A stretch of DNA of 8,479 bases from NCBI GenBank assembly GCA_024709705.1, contig JANJWE010000108.1, positions 1-8,479 of the forward strand, written 5' to 3'. Made by a program: the position numbers and the translations under genes. Position 1 is the stretch's first letter. Each line of letters begins with the position of its first letter. The stretch is from Flavobacterium sp. (lineage in GTDB: Bacteria > Bacteroidota > Bacteroidia > Flavobacteriales > Flavobacteriaceae). Positions 1 through 5,812 of the stretch are shown here, in pieces. Below the pieces are notes generated by a model. That model was not told the origin of the DNA and ran no database searches. It was given only the letters and a program-made list of their open reading frames with translations.

Positions 1-99
1 TTTTTTAAAGTAGCTGATTATGGCGTAGTTGGTGATGCCTTTGAAATTGTTCCAAAACTGACACAAAAATTAAAAGAATTTAAAGCTCAAAATTCATAA
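1..99 (+). CDS. etfA: Electron transfer flavoprotein alpha subunit, C-terminal end (5'-truncated)
   Basis: Only the last 32 codons and the TAA stop are in the window; the frame is open from base 1. The peptide contains ADYGVVGDAFEIVPKL, which matches the conserved C-terminal end of EtfA (the family pattern is ADYG-VGDLFE-VP-L), part of the FAD-binding domain. In the known family EtfA pairs with EtfB and passes electrons from acyl-CoA dehydrogenases to the quinone pool. The start, and presumably etfB upstream, lie outside the window. A strong hairpin terminator begins 25 bases after the stop, so etfA is the last gene of its transcript. The match is short but distinctive. Confidence 0.85.
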   Translation, partial: FFKVADYGVVGDAFEIVPKLTQKLKEFKAQNS

Positions 100-121
100 T
101 TTTTTATAAATTGTGCCCGCA

Positions 122-155
122 TTGGGCTATCTAAATTAAGATAGTTGTATCTTTG
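122..155 (+). promoter_or_regulatory. Candidate promoter for the nuclease-nupC-thyA run, inside the terminator hairpin
   Basis: TATCTTTG at 148-155 is an exact match to the Bacteroidota -7 element TAnnTTTG. A TTG at 122-124 lies 23 bases upstream, the upper limit of the usual -33 spacing. Transcription would start near 160 and leave a leader of about 65 bases before the ATG at 227. No better match was seen between 168 and 226. The -7 element sits in the apical part of the hairpin, so part of the match could be chance. Confidence 0.45.
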
Positions 156-174
156 TTTAGATAGCCCTTTTTTT
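124..174 (+). terminator. Long hairpin terminator after etfA
   Basis: A perfect 12-base-pair stem (124-135 GGGCTATCTAAA with 156-167) is followed directly by seven T residues at 168-174, the form of a Rho-independent terminator. The 20-base loop folds further: 138-143 (AAGATA) pairs with 148-153 (TATCTT) around a GTTG tetraloop, leaving only a two-by-two internal mismatch. The whole 44 bases therefore form one almost continuous hairpin. It would end the etfA transcript. Confidence 0.88.
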
Positions 175-226
175 ATTAAAAATAAAAAGTTATACACCTA
201 GTAAATAATACGTTGCAAGAATAATC

Positions 227-847
227 ATGAGCCTTGTCAAACTAGCCATAAAAGGAATATCATACAGTCAAACTCAAAACGGAGCTTACGCTTTGATTTT
301 AAATGAAGTAGACGGAGAACGAAAGCTTCCCATAGTAATTGGTGCTTTTGAAGCACAATCTATTGCTATAGCTCTAGAAAAAGAAATTAAACCCCCTCGT
401 CCCCTCACGCACGATTTATTTAAAAACTTTGCAGATCGTTTTGATATTGTGGTTAAACAAGTAATTATTCACAAATTGGTTGATGGTGTGTTTTACTCGA
501 GTATTATTTGCGAAAGAGATAAAATTGAAGAAATTATTGATGCACGAACCTCCGATGCAATAGCTTTGGCTCTTCGTTTTAACGCACCCATTTTTACCTA
601 CAAAAACATACTCGATAAAGCCGGTATCTATCTAAAGGGAACGACTGGCGAGAATGAATCTTCTGAGAATGATGGTGTTTTATCGGCTCCAGAAACATTT
701 GGCGTTGAAAATGAAGTTTCTACTACAGGTAGTTTTAGCAACAAAAGCGTATCCGAATTGTATGAGCTCCTCAACGAAGCTGTACAAAATGAAGATTATG
801 AAAAAGCTGCAAAAATAAGAGATGAAATCTCCAAAAAAGAATCCTAA
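227..847 (+). CDS. Bifunctional nuclease family protein with C-terminal UVR domain
   Basis: This 206-residue cytoplasmic protein has two parts. Residues 1 to about 137 are the DNase-RNase (BFN, formerly DUF151) domain; the conserved pieces LPIVIGAFEAQSIA (34-47) and DARTSDAIALAL (105-116) are clear. After a Ser/Glu-rich, probably disordered linker (140-172), residues 173-204 form a UvrB/UvrC-type UVR motif (ELYELLNEAV-x-EDYEKAAKIRDEI), a helical hairpin that mediates protein contacts. The family was named from a plant protein with DNase and RNase activity; its bacterial role is poorly defined. The ATG start gives the usual MSLVKL-type N-terminus. nupC begins 27 bases after the stop with no terminator between, so the two are probably cotranscribed. 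Confidence 0.9.
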   Translation: MSLVKLAIKGISYSQTQNGAYALILNEVDGERKLPIVIGAFEAQSIAIALEKEIKPPRPLTHDLFKNFADRFDIVVKQVIIHKLVDGVFYSSIICERDKIEEIIDARTSDAIALALRFNAPIFTYKNILDKAGIYLKGTTGENESSENDGVLSAPETFGVENEVSTTGSFSNKSVSELYELLNEAVQNEDYEKAAKIRDEISKKES

Positions 848-874
848 ATTCTAATAATCCAATTTTTTATTCCA

Positions 875-2533
875 ATGTATAAAAATTTAATTTTACTAAC
901 GCTAACCTTGTTGTTTTCTATAAATTTAAAAGCTCAAGAGTTAGAAAAAAAATGGCAGTTAAGCTCATCCCAATCGGATTATTTAGAATTAAAAGAAGGT
1001 GGGTATGAGCTGAAAATCACTGCAGATAGTCTAACCCAAAAAGGGGATTATTTGGTTCAGGACAACTATTTATTCTTGTTTGAAAATGGATCTGATGCAC
1101 CTACCAAACGATTTACTATAGCCACGCAATCTGATTCAGTCTTAACTTTAAAAACCAAAGATAAAGCTTACTCCTTTTTTGCATCCAACAAAGTAAAATT
1201 AGAACAAACTGAAGCCCAATTAATTAAAAGTTCAGGATTTAACATAACCAGTTTATGGAGGGGTATCTTAGGGATGATTTCACTTTTAATAATTGCTTAT
1301 CTTTTCAGTTCAAACCGAAAAGCAATCAATTGGAAAACGGTTGGAATTGGGATTGCAGCACAATTGATTTTGGCAATTGGAGTATTGAAAATTGAATTTG
1401 TAAAAAATCTATTTGAATTTGTCGGAGGCTTATTTGTAAAAGTATTAGATTTCACAAGAGCCGGAAGTGAATTTTTATTAGGCGGAATGATGAATGTGGA
1501 CAATTTTGGATTTATATTTTTATTCCAAGTTTTACCTACCATCATTTTCTTCTCTGCTTTAACTTCATTATTATTCTATCTCGGAATTATACAAATTGTG
1601 GTAAAAGGTCTAGCCCTATTACTCACCAAGATTTTAGGAATTTCGGGTGCCGAAAGTCTTTCAGTAGCCGGAAATATATTTTTAGGGCAAACCGAAGCCC
1701 CGTTGATGATTAAAGCCTATTTAGAAAAAATGAATAAAAGTGAAATCTTATTGGTTATGATAGGCGGAATGGCTACTGTTGCCGGCGGAGTTTTAGCAGC
1801 ATACATTGGTTTCTTAGGCGGAAATGACCCTGCTTTACGATTGGAATTTGCCAAACACTTACTAGCTGCCTCTGTTATGGCTGCACCAGGAGCAATTGTG
1901 GTTTCTAAAATGCTTTTTCCTCAAACCGAATCTATCGATACTAATGTAGAAGTTTCCAAAGAAAAAATTGGCTCAAACATTTTAGATGCCATAGCAACGG
2001 GAACCACAGAAGGATTAAAATTAGCGGCAAATGTAGCAGCAATGCTATTGGTTTTTATTGCTTTTATTGCAATGATTAATTATACTTTAGGTTGGATTGG
2101 AGATTGGTCGGGATTGAATGATTTTATAGCAGCTAAAACCCCATATTCAAAGTTCTCACTAGAAACTATTTTAGGCATTTTATTCGCCCCCTTAATGTGG
2201 TTAATAGGAGTTGCACAAGAAGACATGATGTTAATGGGACAATTACTCGGAATAAAATTAGCGGCCTCCGAATTTGTAGGCTACATTCAATTGGCCGAAT
2301 TAAAAAATGCTGCCAATGCCATTCATTTTACCTATGATAAGTCAGTTATCATGGCCACTTATATGTTATGTGGATTTGCCAATTTTGCATCCATCGGAAT
2401 TCAAATTGGAGGAATTGGTTCGTTGGCCCCCGGGCAACGTAAAACACTTTCAGAATTTGGATTAAAAGCGGTAATTGGCGGAAGTTTAGCGTCTTTACTT
2501 TCGGCAACTATTGCAGGAATGATAATTGGATAA
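875..2533 (+). CDS. nupC: NupC/CNT-type concentrative nucleoside transporter with N-terminal extracytoplasmic domain
   Basis: The 552-residue protein starts with a signal peptide (1-20, cleavage after LKA). A soluble, probably periplasmic domain of about 100 residues follows (21-120), with alternating beta-strand and turn patterns resembling lipocalin-like domains. The CNT transporter core runs from about 126 to 552. Core landmarks are GQTEAP (271-276), the FVGY segment with E466, and GFANFASIG (500-508, N503 and S506). By family knowledge these correspond to the residues that bind nucleoside and the coupling cation. E. coli NupC is about 400 residues, so the first 150 are extra. The protein imports nucleosides with Na+ or H+; which ion cannot be read from the sequence. 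thyA begins 16 bases downstream, consistent with pyrimidine salvage and dTMP supply. The N-terminal fold is inferred, not recognised. Confidence 0.9.
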   Translation: MYKNLILLTLTLLFSINLKAQELEKKWQLSSSQSDYLELKEGGYELKITADSLTQKGDYLVQDNYLFLFENGSDAPTKRFTIATQSDSVLTLKTKDKAYSFFASNKVKLEQTEAQLIKSSGFNITSLWRGILGMISLLIIAYLFSSNRKAINWKTVGIGIAAQLILAIGVLKIEFVKNLFEFVGGLFVKVLDFTRAGSEFLLGGMMNVDNFGFIFLFQVLPTIIFFSALTSLLFYLGIIQIVVKGLALLLTKILGISGAESLSVAGNIFLGQTEAPLMIKAYLEKMNKSEILLVMIGGMATVAGGVLAAYIGFLGGNDPALRLEFAKHLLAASVMAAPGAIVVSKMLFPQTESIDTNVEVSKEKIGSNILDAIATGTTEGLKLAANVAAMLLVFIAFIAMINYTLGWIGDWSGLNDFIAAKTPYSKFSLETILGILFAPLMWLIGVAQEDMMLMGQLLGIKLAASEFVGYIQLAELKNAANAIHFTYDKSVIMATYMLCGFANFASIGIQIGGIGSLAPGQRKTLSEFGLKAVIGGSLASLLSATIAGMIIG

Positions 2534-2549
2534 TTAAAATAATTAAGTA

Positions 2550-3374
2550 ATGCAACAATACCACGACCTAGTCAAACACGTTTTAGCAAACGGAACGAAG
2601 AAAGGCGATCGAACAGGAACCGGAACAATCAGTGTTTTTGGGTATCAAATGCGTTTTGATTTAAGCGAAGGTTTTCCAATGGTAACCACCAAAAAACTGC
2701 ATTTGAAATCGATTATATATGAGTTGTTATGGTTTTTGAAAGGCGATACCAACATCAATTATCTTAAAGAAAATGGCGTTAAAATATGGGACGAATGGGC
2801 AGATGAAAATGGTGATTTAGGTCCGGTTTATGGCCATCAATGGCGAAACTGGAACAGTGAAGAAATTGATCAAATTACCGAATTAATTGAAACATTAAAG
2901 AAAAACCCTAATAGCCGTAGAATGTTGGTTTCCGCATGGAATCCTTCTGTTTTGCCGGATACTTCCAAATCATTTGCAGAAAATGTAGCCAATGGCAAAG
3001 CCGCACTTCCCCCTTGCCATGCCTTTTTTCAATTTTATGTAGCCGATGGCAAATTAAGTTGTCAGTTGTATCAACGCAGTGCCGATATCTTTTTGGGTGT
3101 CCCATTTAACATTGCTTCATACGCCTTATTAACCCAGATGATTGCACAAGTTTGTGATTTACAACCCGGTGATTTCATTCATACTTTTGGTGATGCACAT
3201 ATTTACAACAACCACATCGAACAATTGGAATTGCAGCTTTCACGTGAGCCAAGACCGTTACCAAAAATGATTTTGAATCCGGAAATTAAAAACATTTTCG
3301 ATTTTACATTTGACGATTTTACCTTAGAAGGCTATGACCCACATCCGCATATTAAAGGAGCTGTTGCCGTTTAA
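2550..3374 (+). CDS. thyA: Thymidylate synthase
   Basis: ThyA methylates dUMP to dTMP using methylenetetrahydrofolate and releases dihydrofolate. The catalytic cysteine is C156 in [11 protein letters not shown]21 in the GDRTGTGT loop binds the dUMP phosphate, and R176, D179 and N187 in [13 protein letters not shown] are the substrate-binding residues. The C-terminus (AVAV) fits the family's closing tail. At 274 residues it is 10 longer than the E. coli enzyme. The extra residues lie at about 136-150, just before the active-site cysteine; this kind of insertion is familiar in many bacterial ThyA proteins and leaves the core intact. It follows nupC by 16 bases and precedes the TonB-like gene by 9, so it is mid-operon. 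The partner folA lies 1.4 kb downstream. Confidence 0.97.
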   Translation: MQQYHDLVKHVLANGTKKGDRTGTGTISVFGYQMRFDLSEGFPMVTTKKLHLKSIIYELLWFLKGDTNINYLKENGVKIWDEWADENGDLGPVYGHQWRNWNSEEIDQITELIETLKKNPNSRRMLVSAWNPSVLPDTSKSFAENVANGKAALPPCHAFFQFYVADGKLSCQLYQRSADIFLGVPFNIASYALLTQMIAQVCDLQPGDFIHTFGDAHIYNNHIEQLELQLSREPRPLPKMILNPEIKNIFDFTFDDFTLEGYDPHPHIKGAVAV

Positions 3375-3383
3375 AATAAAAAA

Positions 3384-3824
3384 ATGATTTCAAAATTAAA
3401 ACTTATATTATTTCTCTTTGCTTTTCAAACTGGACTTTGTCAAGAACCCAATGATACAGTCTCAAACGATTCATTAGTAAGTTTTTATGAAATAGAACAG
3501 CCACCCCTTTTCCCTTCATGTGAAACCTTAGATTTAACCGAACAAAACAAGTGTTTTCAGGAGGCTTTATTCAACCATGTGAAAAAAAATTTTTCTTATC
3601 CCCAAAAAGCAGTTTCACAAAAAATTGAAGGACGGGTTTTTATTTCATTTATAATAGAAAAAGACGGTTCAATTACAATAGATAAAGTAAAAGGGTCTCA
3701 CGAAATTTTAGAACAAGAAGCAGTTCGAATTATTATTTCATTACCTAAATTATCACCCGGTAAAATAAAAAATCAAAAGGTTAGGGTAAAATATTCAATG
3801 CCTATTACCTTTAAATTACAATAA
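3384..3824 (+). CDS. Small secreted TonB C-terminal-domain protein
   Basis: This 146-residue protein has a signal peptide at 1-19 (GLC then Q) and a C-terminal TonB-like domain at about 71-145, recognisable from the SYPQKAV opening, the GRVFISFIIEKDGSI strand pair and the PITFKL end. Between them is FPSCETL...NKCF, with C46 and C57, a Cys-containing segment that precedes TonB-C domains in many Bacteroidota proteins and could form a disulfide. True TonB proteins have an uncleaved anchor and a proline-rich spacer; neither is present here. This is therefore probably a free periplasmic TonB-C protein, not an energy transducer. C19 could be read as a weak lipoprotein cysteine (TGLC), so lipidation cannot be excluded. 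It starts 9 bases after thyA and ends at a hairpin, making it the last gene of the run. The role is unknown. Confidence 0.78.
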   Translation: MISKLKLILFLFAFQTGLCQEPNDTVSNDSLVSFYEIEQPPLFPSCETLDLTEQNKCFQEALFNHVKKNFSYPQKAVSQKIEGRVFISFIIEKDGSITIDKVKGSHEILEQEAVRIIISLPKLSPGKIKNQKVRVKYSMPITFKLQ

Positions 3825-3848
3825 AAAAACCACCTAAAAAGGTGGTTT
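3823..3848. terminator. Bidirectional hairpin terminator between convergent genes
   Basis: A 9-base-pair stem (3827-3835 AAACCACCT with 3840-3848) closes an AAAA loop. It starts immediately after the stop of the TonB-like gene. An A run at 3823-3829 becomes a seven-base U tract on the minus strand, so the stronger tail serves the convergent minus gene ending at 3869. On the plus strand the tail is only three T residues within the stem, then AATATT. Confidence 0.8.
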
Positions 3849-3868
3849 AATATTAAATATCGGTTTTG

Positions 3869-4165
3869 TTATACCGCTACAACACTATTTTCAGCAGCAG
3901 CAAAATCATTCCATTTGTAAGCATCTGCTTGGTCGTCGTTTACGAATTCTCCATCAACTAAATACCGGAATTCGTATGAATTTGAAGCAGGTAATTCAAA
4001 AGTAGCTTTGAATGTTCCGTTTTTTAATTTACTAAGTTCCCCTTCTTTGGGATTCCAATTGTTGAAATCGCCTACAACAGAAGCGGTAGTTGCGTCTTTT
4101 GCTTCAATAGAAAAAGTAACTTTACACACCGGTTTTGATTTTATAAATTGTTTCTTAATTGCCAT
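3869..4165 (-). CDS. Small stand-alone E-set / CBM48-like (isoamylase early set) protein
   Basis: The 98-residue protein has no signal peptide and consists of little more than one immunoglobulin-like E-set domain. VVGDFNNWNP (30-39) and the YEFRYLVDGEF stretch (64-74) are hallmarks of the N-terminal domain of isoamylases and glycogen branching enzymes and of AMPK beta glycogen-binding domains. A basic N-terminal tail (KKQFIKSKP) precedes it. No catalytic domain is attached and no glycogen gene is nearby. By family knowledge such domains bind alpha-glucans or mediate protein contacts; which applies here is not known. The gene is monocistronic, with its own promoter candidate upstream and a hairpin terminator downstream. 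Confidence 0.85.
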   Translation of the reverse strand: MAIKKQFIKSKPVCKVTFSIEAKDATTASVVGDFNNWNPKEGELSKLKNGTFKATFELPASNSYEFRYLVDGEFVNDDQADAYKWNDFAAAENSVVAV

Positions 4166-4192
4166 AACTATCTAATTTTGAGATTAATGTAA

Positions 4193-4223
4193 CAAAGTAA
4201 CAAATAGAAAATCGAATATCAAA
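4193..4223 (-). promoter_or_regulatory. Candidate promoter for the E-set protein gene
   Basis: Read on the minus strand, TTTG (4223-4220) and TTACTTTG (4200-4193) are separated by 19 bases. This fits the Bacteroidota -33/-7 layout, with one mismatch in the -7 element (TT instead of TA). The start codon is 27 bases further down. The -7 element sits in an 8-base tandem repeat (GTAACAAA twice, 4189-4204). Confidence 0.5.
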
Positions 4224-4376
4224 GAACACTTAATACTTTTACCAAATTGCCAAAAACTACTCTGTTACAAGCCTAATTTGTTAATTTATAAGCCATTGCA
4301 TTGCGATATTATTTTAGGAAAACGGTTTCGTATTAGAATATATTGAAAATAGATTTTTTTATTTTTAAATTATTCC

Positions 4377-4384
4377 TACCTTTA
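4377..4384 (+). promoter_or_regulatory. Weak candidate -7 element upstream of the 2TM gene
   Basis: TACCTTTA matches TAnnTTTG at seven of eight positions, 13 bases before the ATG at 4398 and 25 before the ATG at 4410. No TTG lies at the proper -33 distance, although a T run at 4354-4360 is near the right place. It is included because the gene opens a new plus-strand unit and needs a promoter somewhere here. Confidence 0.3.
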
Positions 4385-4397
4385 AGTAGCCAAAAAA

Positions 4398-4754
4398 ATG
4401 TTTTTATTCATGGAAATCAGCAGAGAACAACACGAAAAGTATGAATATGCCAGAAGGCGAATCAAGCAAAAGAAACGTTTATATTATCATTTTGTAGTTT
4501 TTTTAATTGGAAGTTTATTTTTAATTTTATCAGATAAAATTTTCCATTATTCTCCATTTACAAATTGGTACATTTGGGCTACAACTTTGTGGTTTTTCTT
4601 GTTTATCATGCACTTTATTAAAGTCTATATTACCGACCGTTTTATGAATAAAAATTGGGAAAGAGAGCAGATAAATCGATTGATGGCACTTCAAGAAAAA
4701 CGAATAGAACAATTGAAACAAAAAGTAGAATCCGAATCTAATACTTCGCTTTAA
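4398..4754 (+). CDS. 2TM domain-containing membrane protein
   Basis: The 118-residue protein has a basic, helical N-terminus (YEYARRRIKQKKRLYYHF, about residues 15-32). Two hydrophobic helices follow (about 31-47 and 56-76) with a short loop, then a charged C-terminal helix of about 35 residues with coiled-coil character (EREQINRLMALQEKRIEQL). This is the layout of the 2TM domain family, common in Flavobacteriia as small proteins or attached to histidine kinases. Both ends are predicted cytoplasmic by the positive-inside rule. No kinase or regulator domain is present and the function is unknown. A second in-frame ATG at 4410 removes the hydrophobic residues MFLF and gives the N-terminus MEISREQ; I think this is the likelier start. 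folA begins 8 bases after the stop, so the two are probably cotranscribed. Confidence 0.85.
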   Translation: MFLFMEISREQHEKYEYARRRIKQKKRLYYHFVVFLIGSLFLILSDKIFHYSPFTNWYIWATTLWFFLFIMHFIKVYITDRFMNKNWEREQINRLMALQEKRIEQLKQKVESESNTSL

Positions 4755-4761
4755 ATAAACT

Positions 4762-5244
4762 ATGAAAATACTAATTGCAGCTGTTGCTGAAAATAATGCT
4801 TTGGGAAAAAACAATGATTTATTATGGCATTTACCAGATGATTTTAAAAGATTTAAAGCGTTAACATCCGGACATTACATTATCATGGGTAGAAAAACTT
4901 TTGAAAGTTTCCCTAAGCCACTACCCAATAGAACTCATGTTATTATTACCCGTCAGAAAAACTATGAATTCAAAGACTGTATTGTTGTACCAAACTTAGA
5001 GAAAGCTTTTGAAGTTTGTCAAAATGAAGCCGTTGTATTTATAATTGGAGGTGGAGAAATATACAAACAAGCTTTACCTTTTTGTGATAAAATGGAACTT
5101 ACAAGAGTTCACGCTTCCTTTGAAGCAGACACTTACTTTCCTGAATTTACTTTGGATGAATGGAAACTGGATTCTGAAGAATTTCATTCAAAAGATGAAA
5201 AACACGATTTTGCTTTTAGCTATTTGACATATTCCCGAAAATAA
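4762..5244 (+). CDS. folA: Dihydrofolate reductase
   Basis: FolA reduces dihydrofolate to tetrahydrofolate with NADPH, restoring the cofactor oxidised by ThyA. The 160 residues match the bacterial family in length. Visible landmarks are W22 and the catalytic acid D27 in LLWHLPDDFKRFK, F31, the NADPH-binding GRKT (43-46), R57 in PLPNR that binds the folate glutamate, the IGGGEIY loop (95-101) and T114. All align almost one-to-one with E. coli numbering. Nothing obvious in these residues suggests loss of function. It lies 8 bases behind the 2TM gene and ends at a bidirectional hairpin. Confidence 0.96.
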   Translation: MKILIAAVAENNALGKNNDLLWHLPDDFKRFKALTSGHYIIMGRKTFESFPKPLPNRTHVIITRQKNYEFKDCIVVPNLEKAFEVCQNEAVVFIIGGGEIYKQALPFCDKMELTRVHASFEADTYFPEFTLDEWKLDSEEFHSKDEKHDFAFSYLTYSRK

Positions 5245-5270
5245 AAAAACATCCCTTTGGGGGATGTTTT
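5243..5270. terminator. Bidirectional hairpin terminator after folA
   Basis: A 10-base-pair stem (5246-5255 AAAACATCCC with 5261-5270) closes a TTTGG loop, directly after the folA stop. The A run at 5243-5249 gives a U tract on the minus strand, and TTTT at 5267-5270 gives one on the plus strand. It can serve both folA and the convergent minus gene ending at 5302. Confidence 0.85.
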
Positions 5271-5301
5271 AATCAAAATGCTTCAAGTTTTGGAACTAAG
5301 A

Positions 5302-5640
5302 CTATTCCATTACTAGTATCTGATAACTTAAAATAAAAATTACCACTGCCAAAAAAACTCCAGAAATGAAGATTACGACATTGGCAAACTTTTGAGAATA
5401 CATCTCAAAAAAGCCTTTAATACCAAATACCACGAAGGTACTAAAAGCAAAAAAAACTAAAATTTCCAAAAACAAATTTAACCCTAAGAACGTTTGTGGC
5501 ACTGAAAAATCGGATTCACCAATTAAAGCTAATCCGTCGATACTGCTAACAAGAAAAAATGTGATGACAAGCGCCAATACCACCCATTTCATTTCGGTCT
5601 TAATTGCTCTTGATAACATGAAGACTAACATTTGATTCAT
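5302..5640 (-). CDS. Unrecognised three-helix inner-membrane protein
   Basis: I do not recognise this family. Starting from the ATG at 5640 it is 112 residues (MNQMLVFMLSRAIKTEMKW...). A short amphipathic basic N-terminus is followed by three strongly hydrophobic segments at about residues 19-40, 51-78 and 86-108, with few charged residues. An in-frame TTG at 5682 would add 14 residues (GIVWFFYNEQFYN after the start), but ATG is the normal choice and gives a more ordinary N-terminus. The gene stands alone on the minus strand, convergent with folA and divergent from menG. CAAAATTA at 5751-5758 is an exact minus-strand TAnnTTTG but lacks a -33 partner. No catalytic motif is visible; the codon use looks like that of its neighbours. 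Confidence 0.65.
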   Translation of the reverse strand: MNQMLVFMLSRAIKTEMKWVVLALVITFFLVSSIDGLALIGESDFSVPQTFLGLNLFLEILVFFAFSTFVVFGIKGFFEMYSQKFANVVIFISGVFLAVVIFILSYQILVME

Positions 5641-5769
5641 GTTGTAAAATTGCTCATTATAAAAGAACCACACAATACCCAATTTTAGGGATATTTTTTT
5701 ATCACTAATTTTAGTGAGTTTATGTTTTATCTTTTTGAAAAAAAAGTAAACAAAATTAGAAGATACGAG

Positions 5770-5801
5770 TTTGTTAATAGTTTAGAATAAGTTTATATTT
5801 G
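5770..5801 (+). promoter_or_regulatory. Promoter of menG-porT
   Basis: TTTG at 5770-5773 and TATATTTG at 5794-5801 are separated by 20 bases, an exact match to the Bacteroidota -33/-7 promoter in sequence and spacing. The menG ATG lies only 11 bases beyond the -7 element, so the transcript would have a leader of a few bases or none. Confidence 0.75.
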
Positions 5802-5812
5802 CAAAAAAAAGT

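Noticed and set aside
1297..1545. 82-codon open frame on the minus strand inside nupC
   Set aside because: It lies wholly opposite the CNT core, has a low-complexity Asn/Thr/Pro-rich product and no promoter; it is a shadow of nupC.
2950..3005. Extra segment before the ThyA catalytic cysteine, considered as an insertion or frameshift
   Set aside because: The frame is continuous, flanking motifs are intact and a roughly 10-residue longer loop here is familiar in bacterial ThyA.
2908..3105. 65-codon minus-strand open frame inside thyA
   Set aside because: It is opposite the most conserved part of thyA, including the active-site codons, and the product has no domain-like pattern.
4166..4397. 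The 232-base divergent spacer, considered for a small RNA, riboswitch or hidden gene
   Set aside because: No frame of useful length, no strong hairpin and no terminator-like T run after a stem were found. Only promoter-like elements near the two ends are supportable.
4530..4814. 94-codon minus-strand frame spanning the 2TM gene and the folA start
   Set aside because: Its hydrophobic product simply mirrors the AT-rich 2TM helices. The plus-strand genes explain the region.
5045..5227. 60-codon plus-strand frame inside folA
   Set aside because: It is an out-of-frame reading of folA, whose own frame keeps all catalytic residues.
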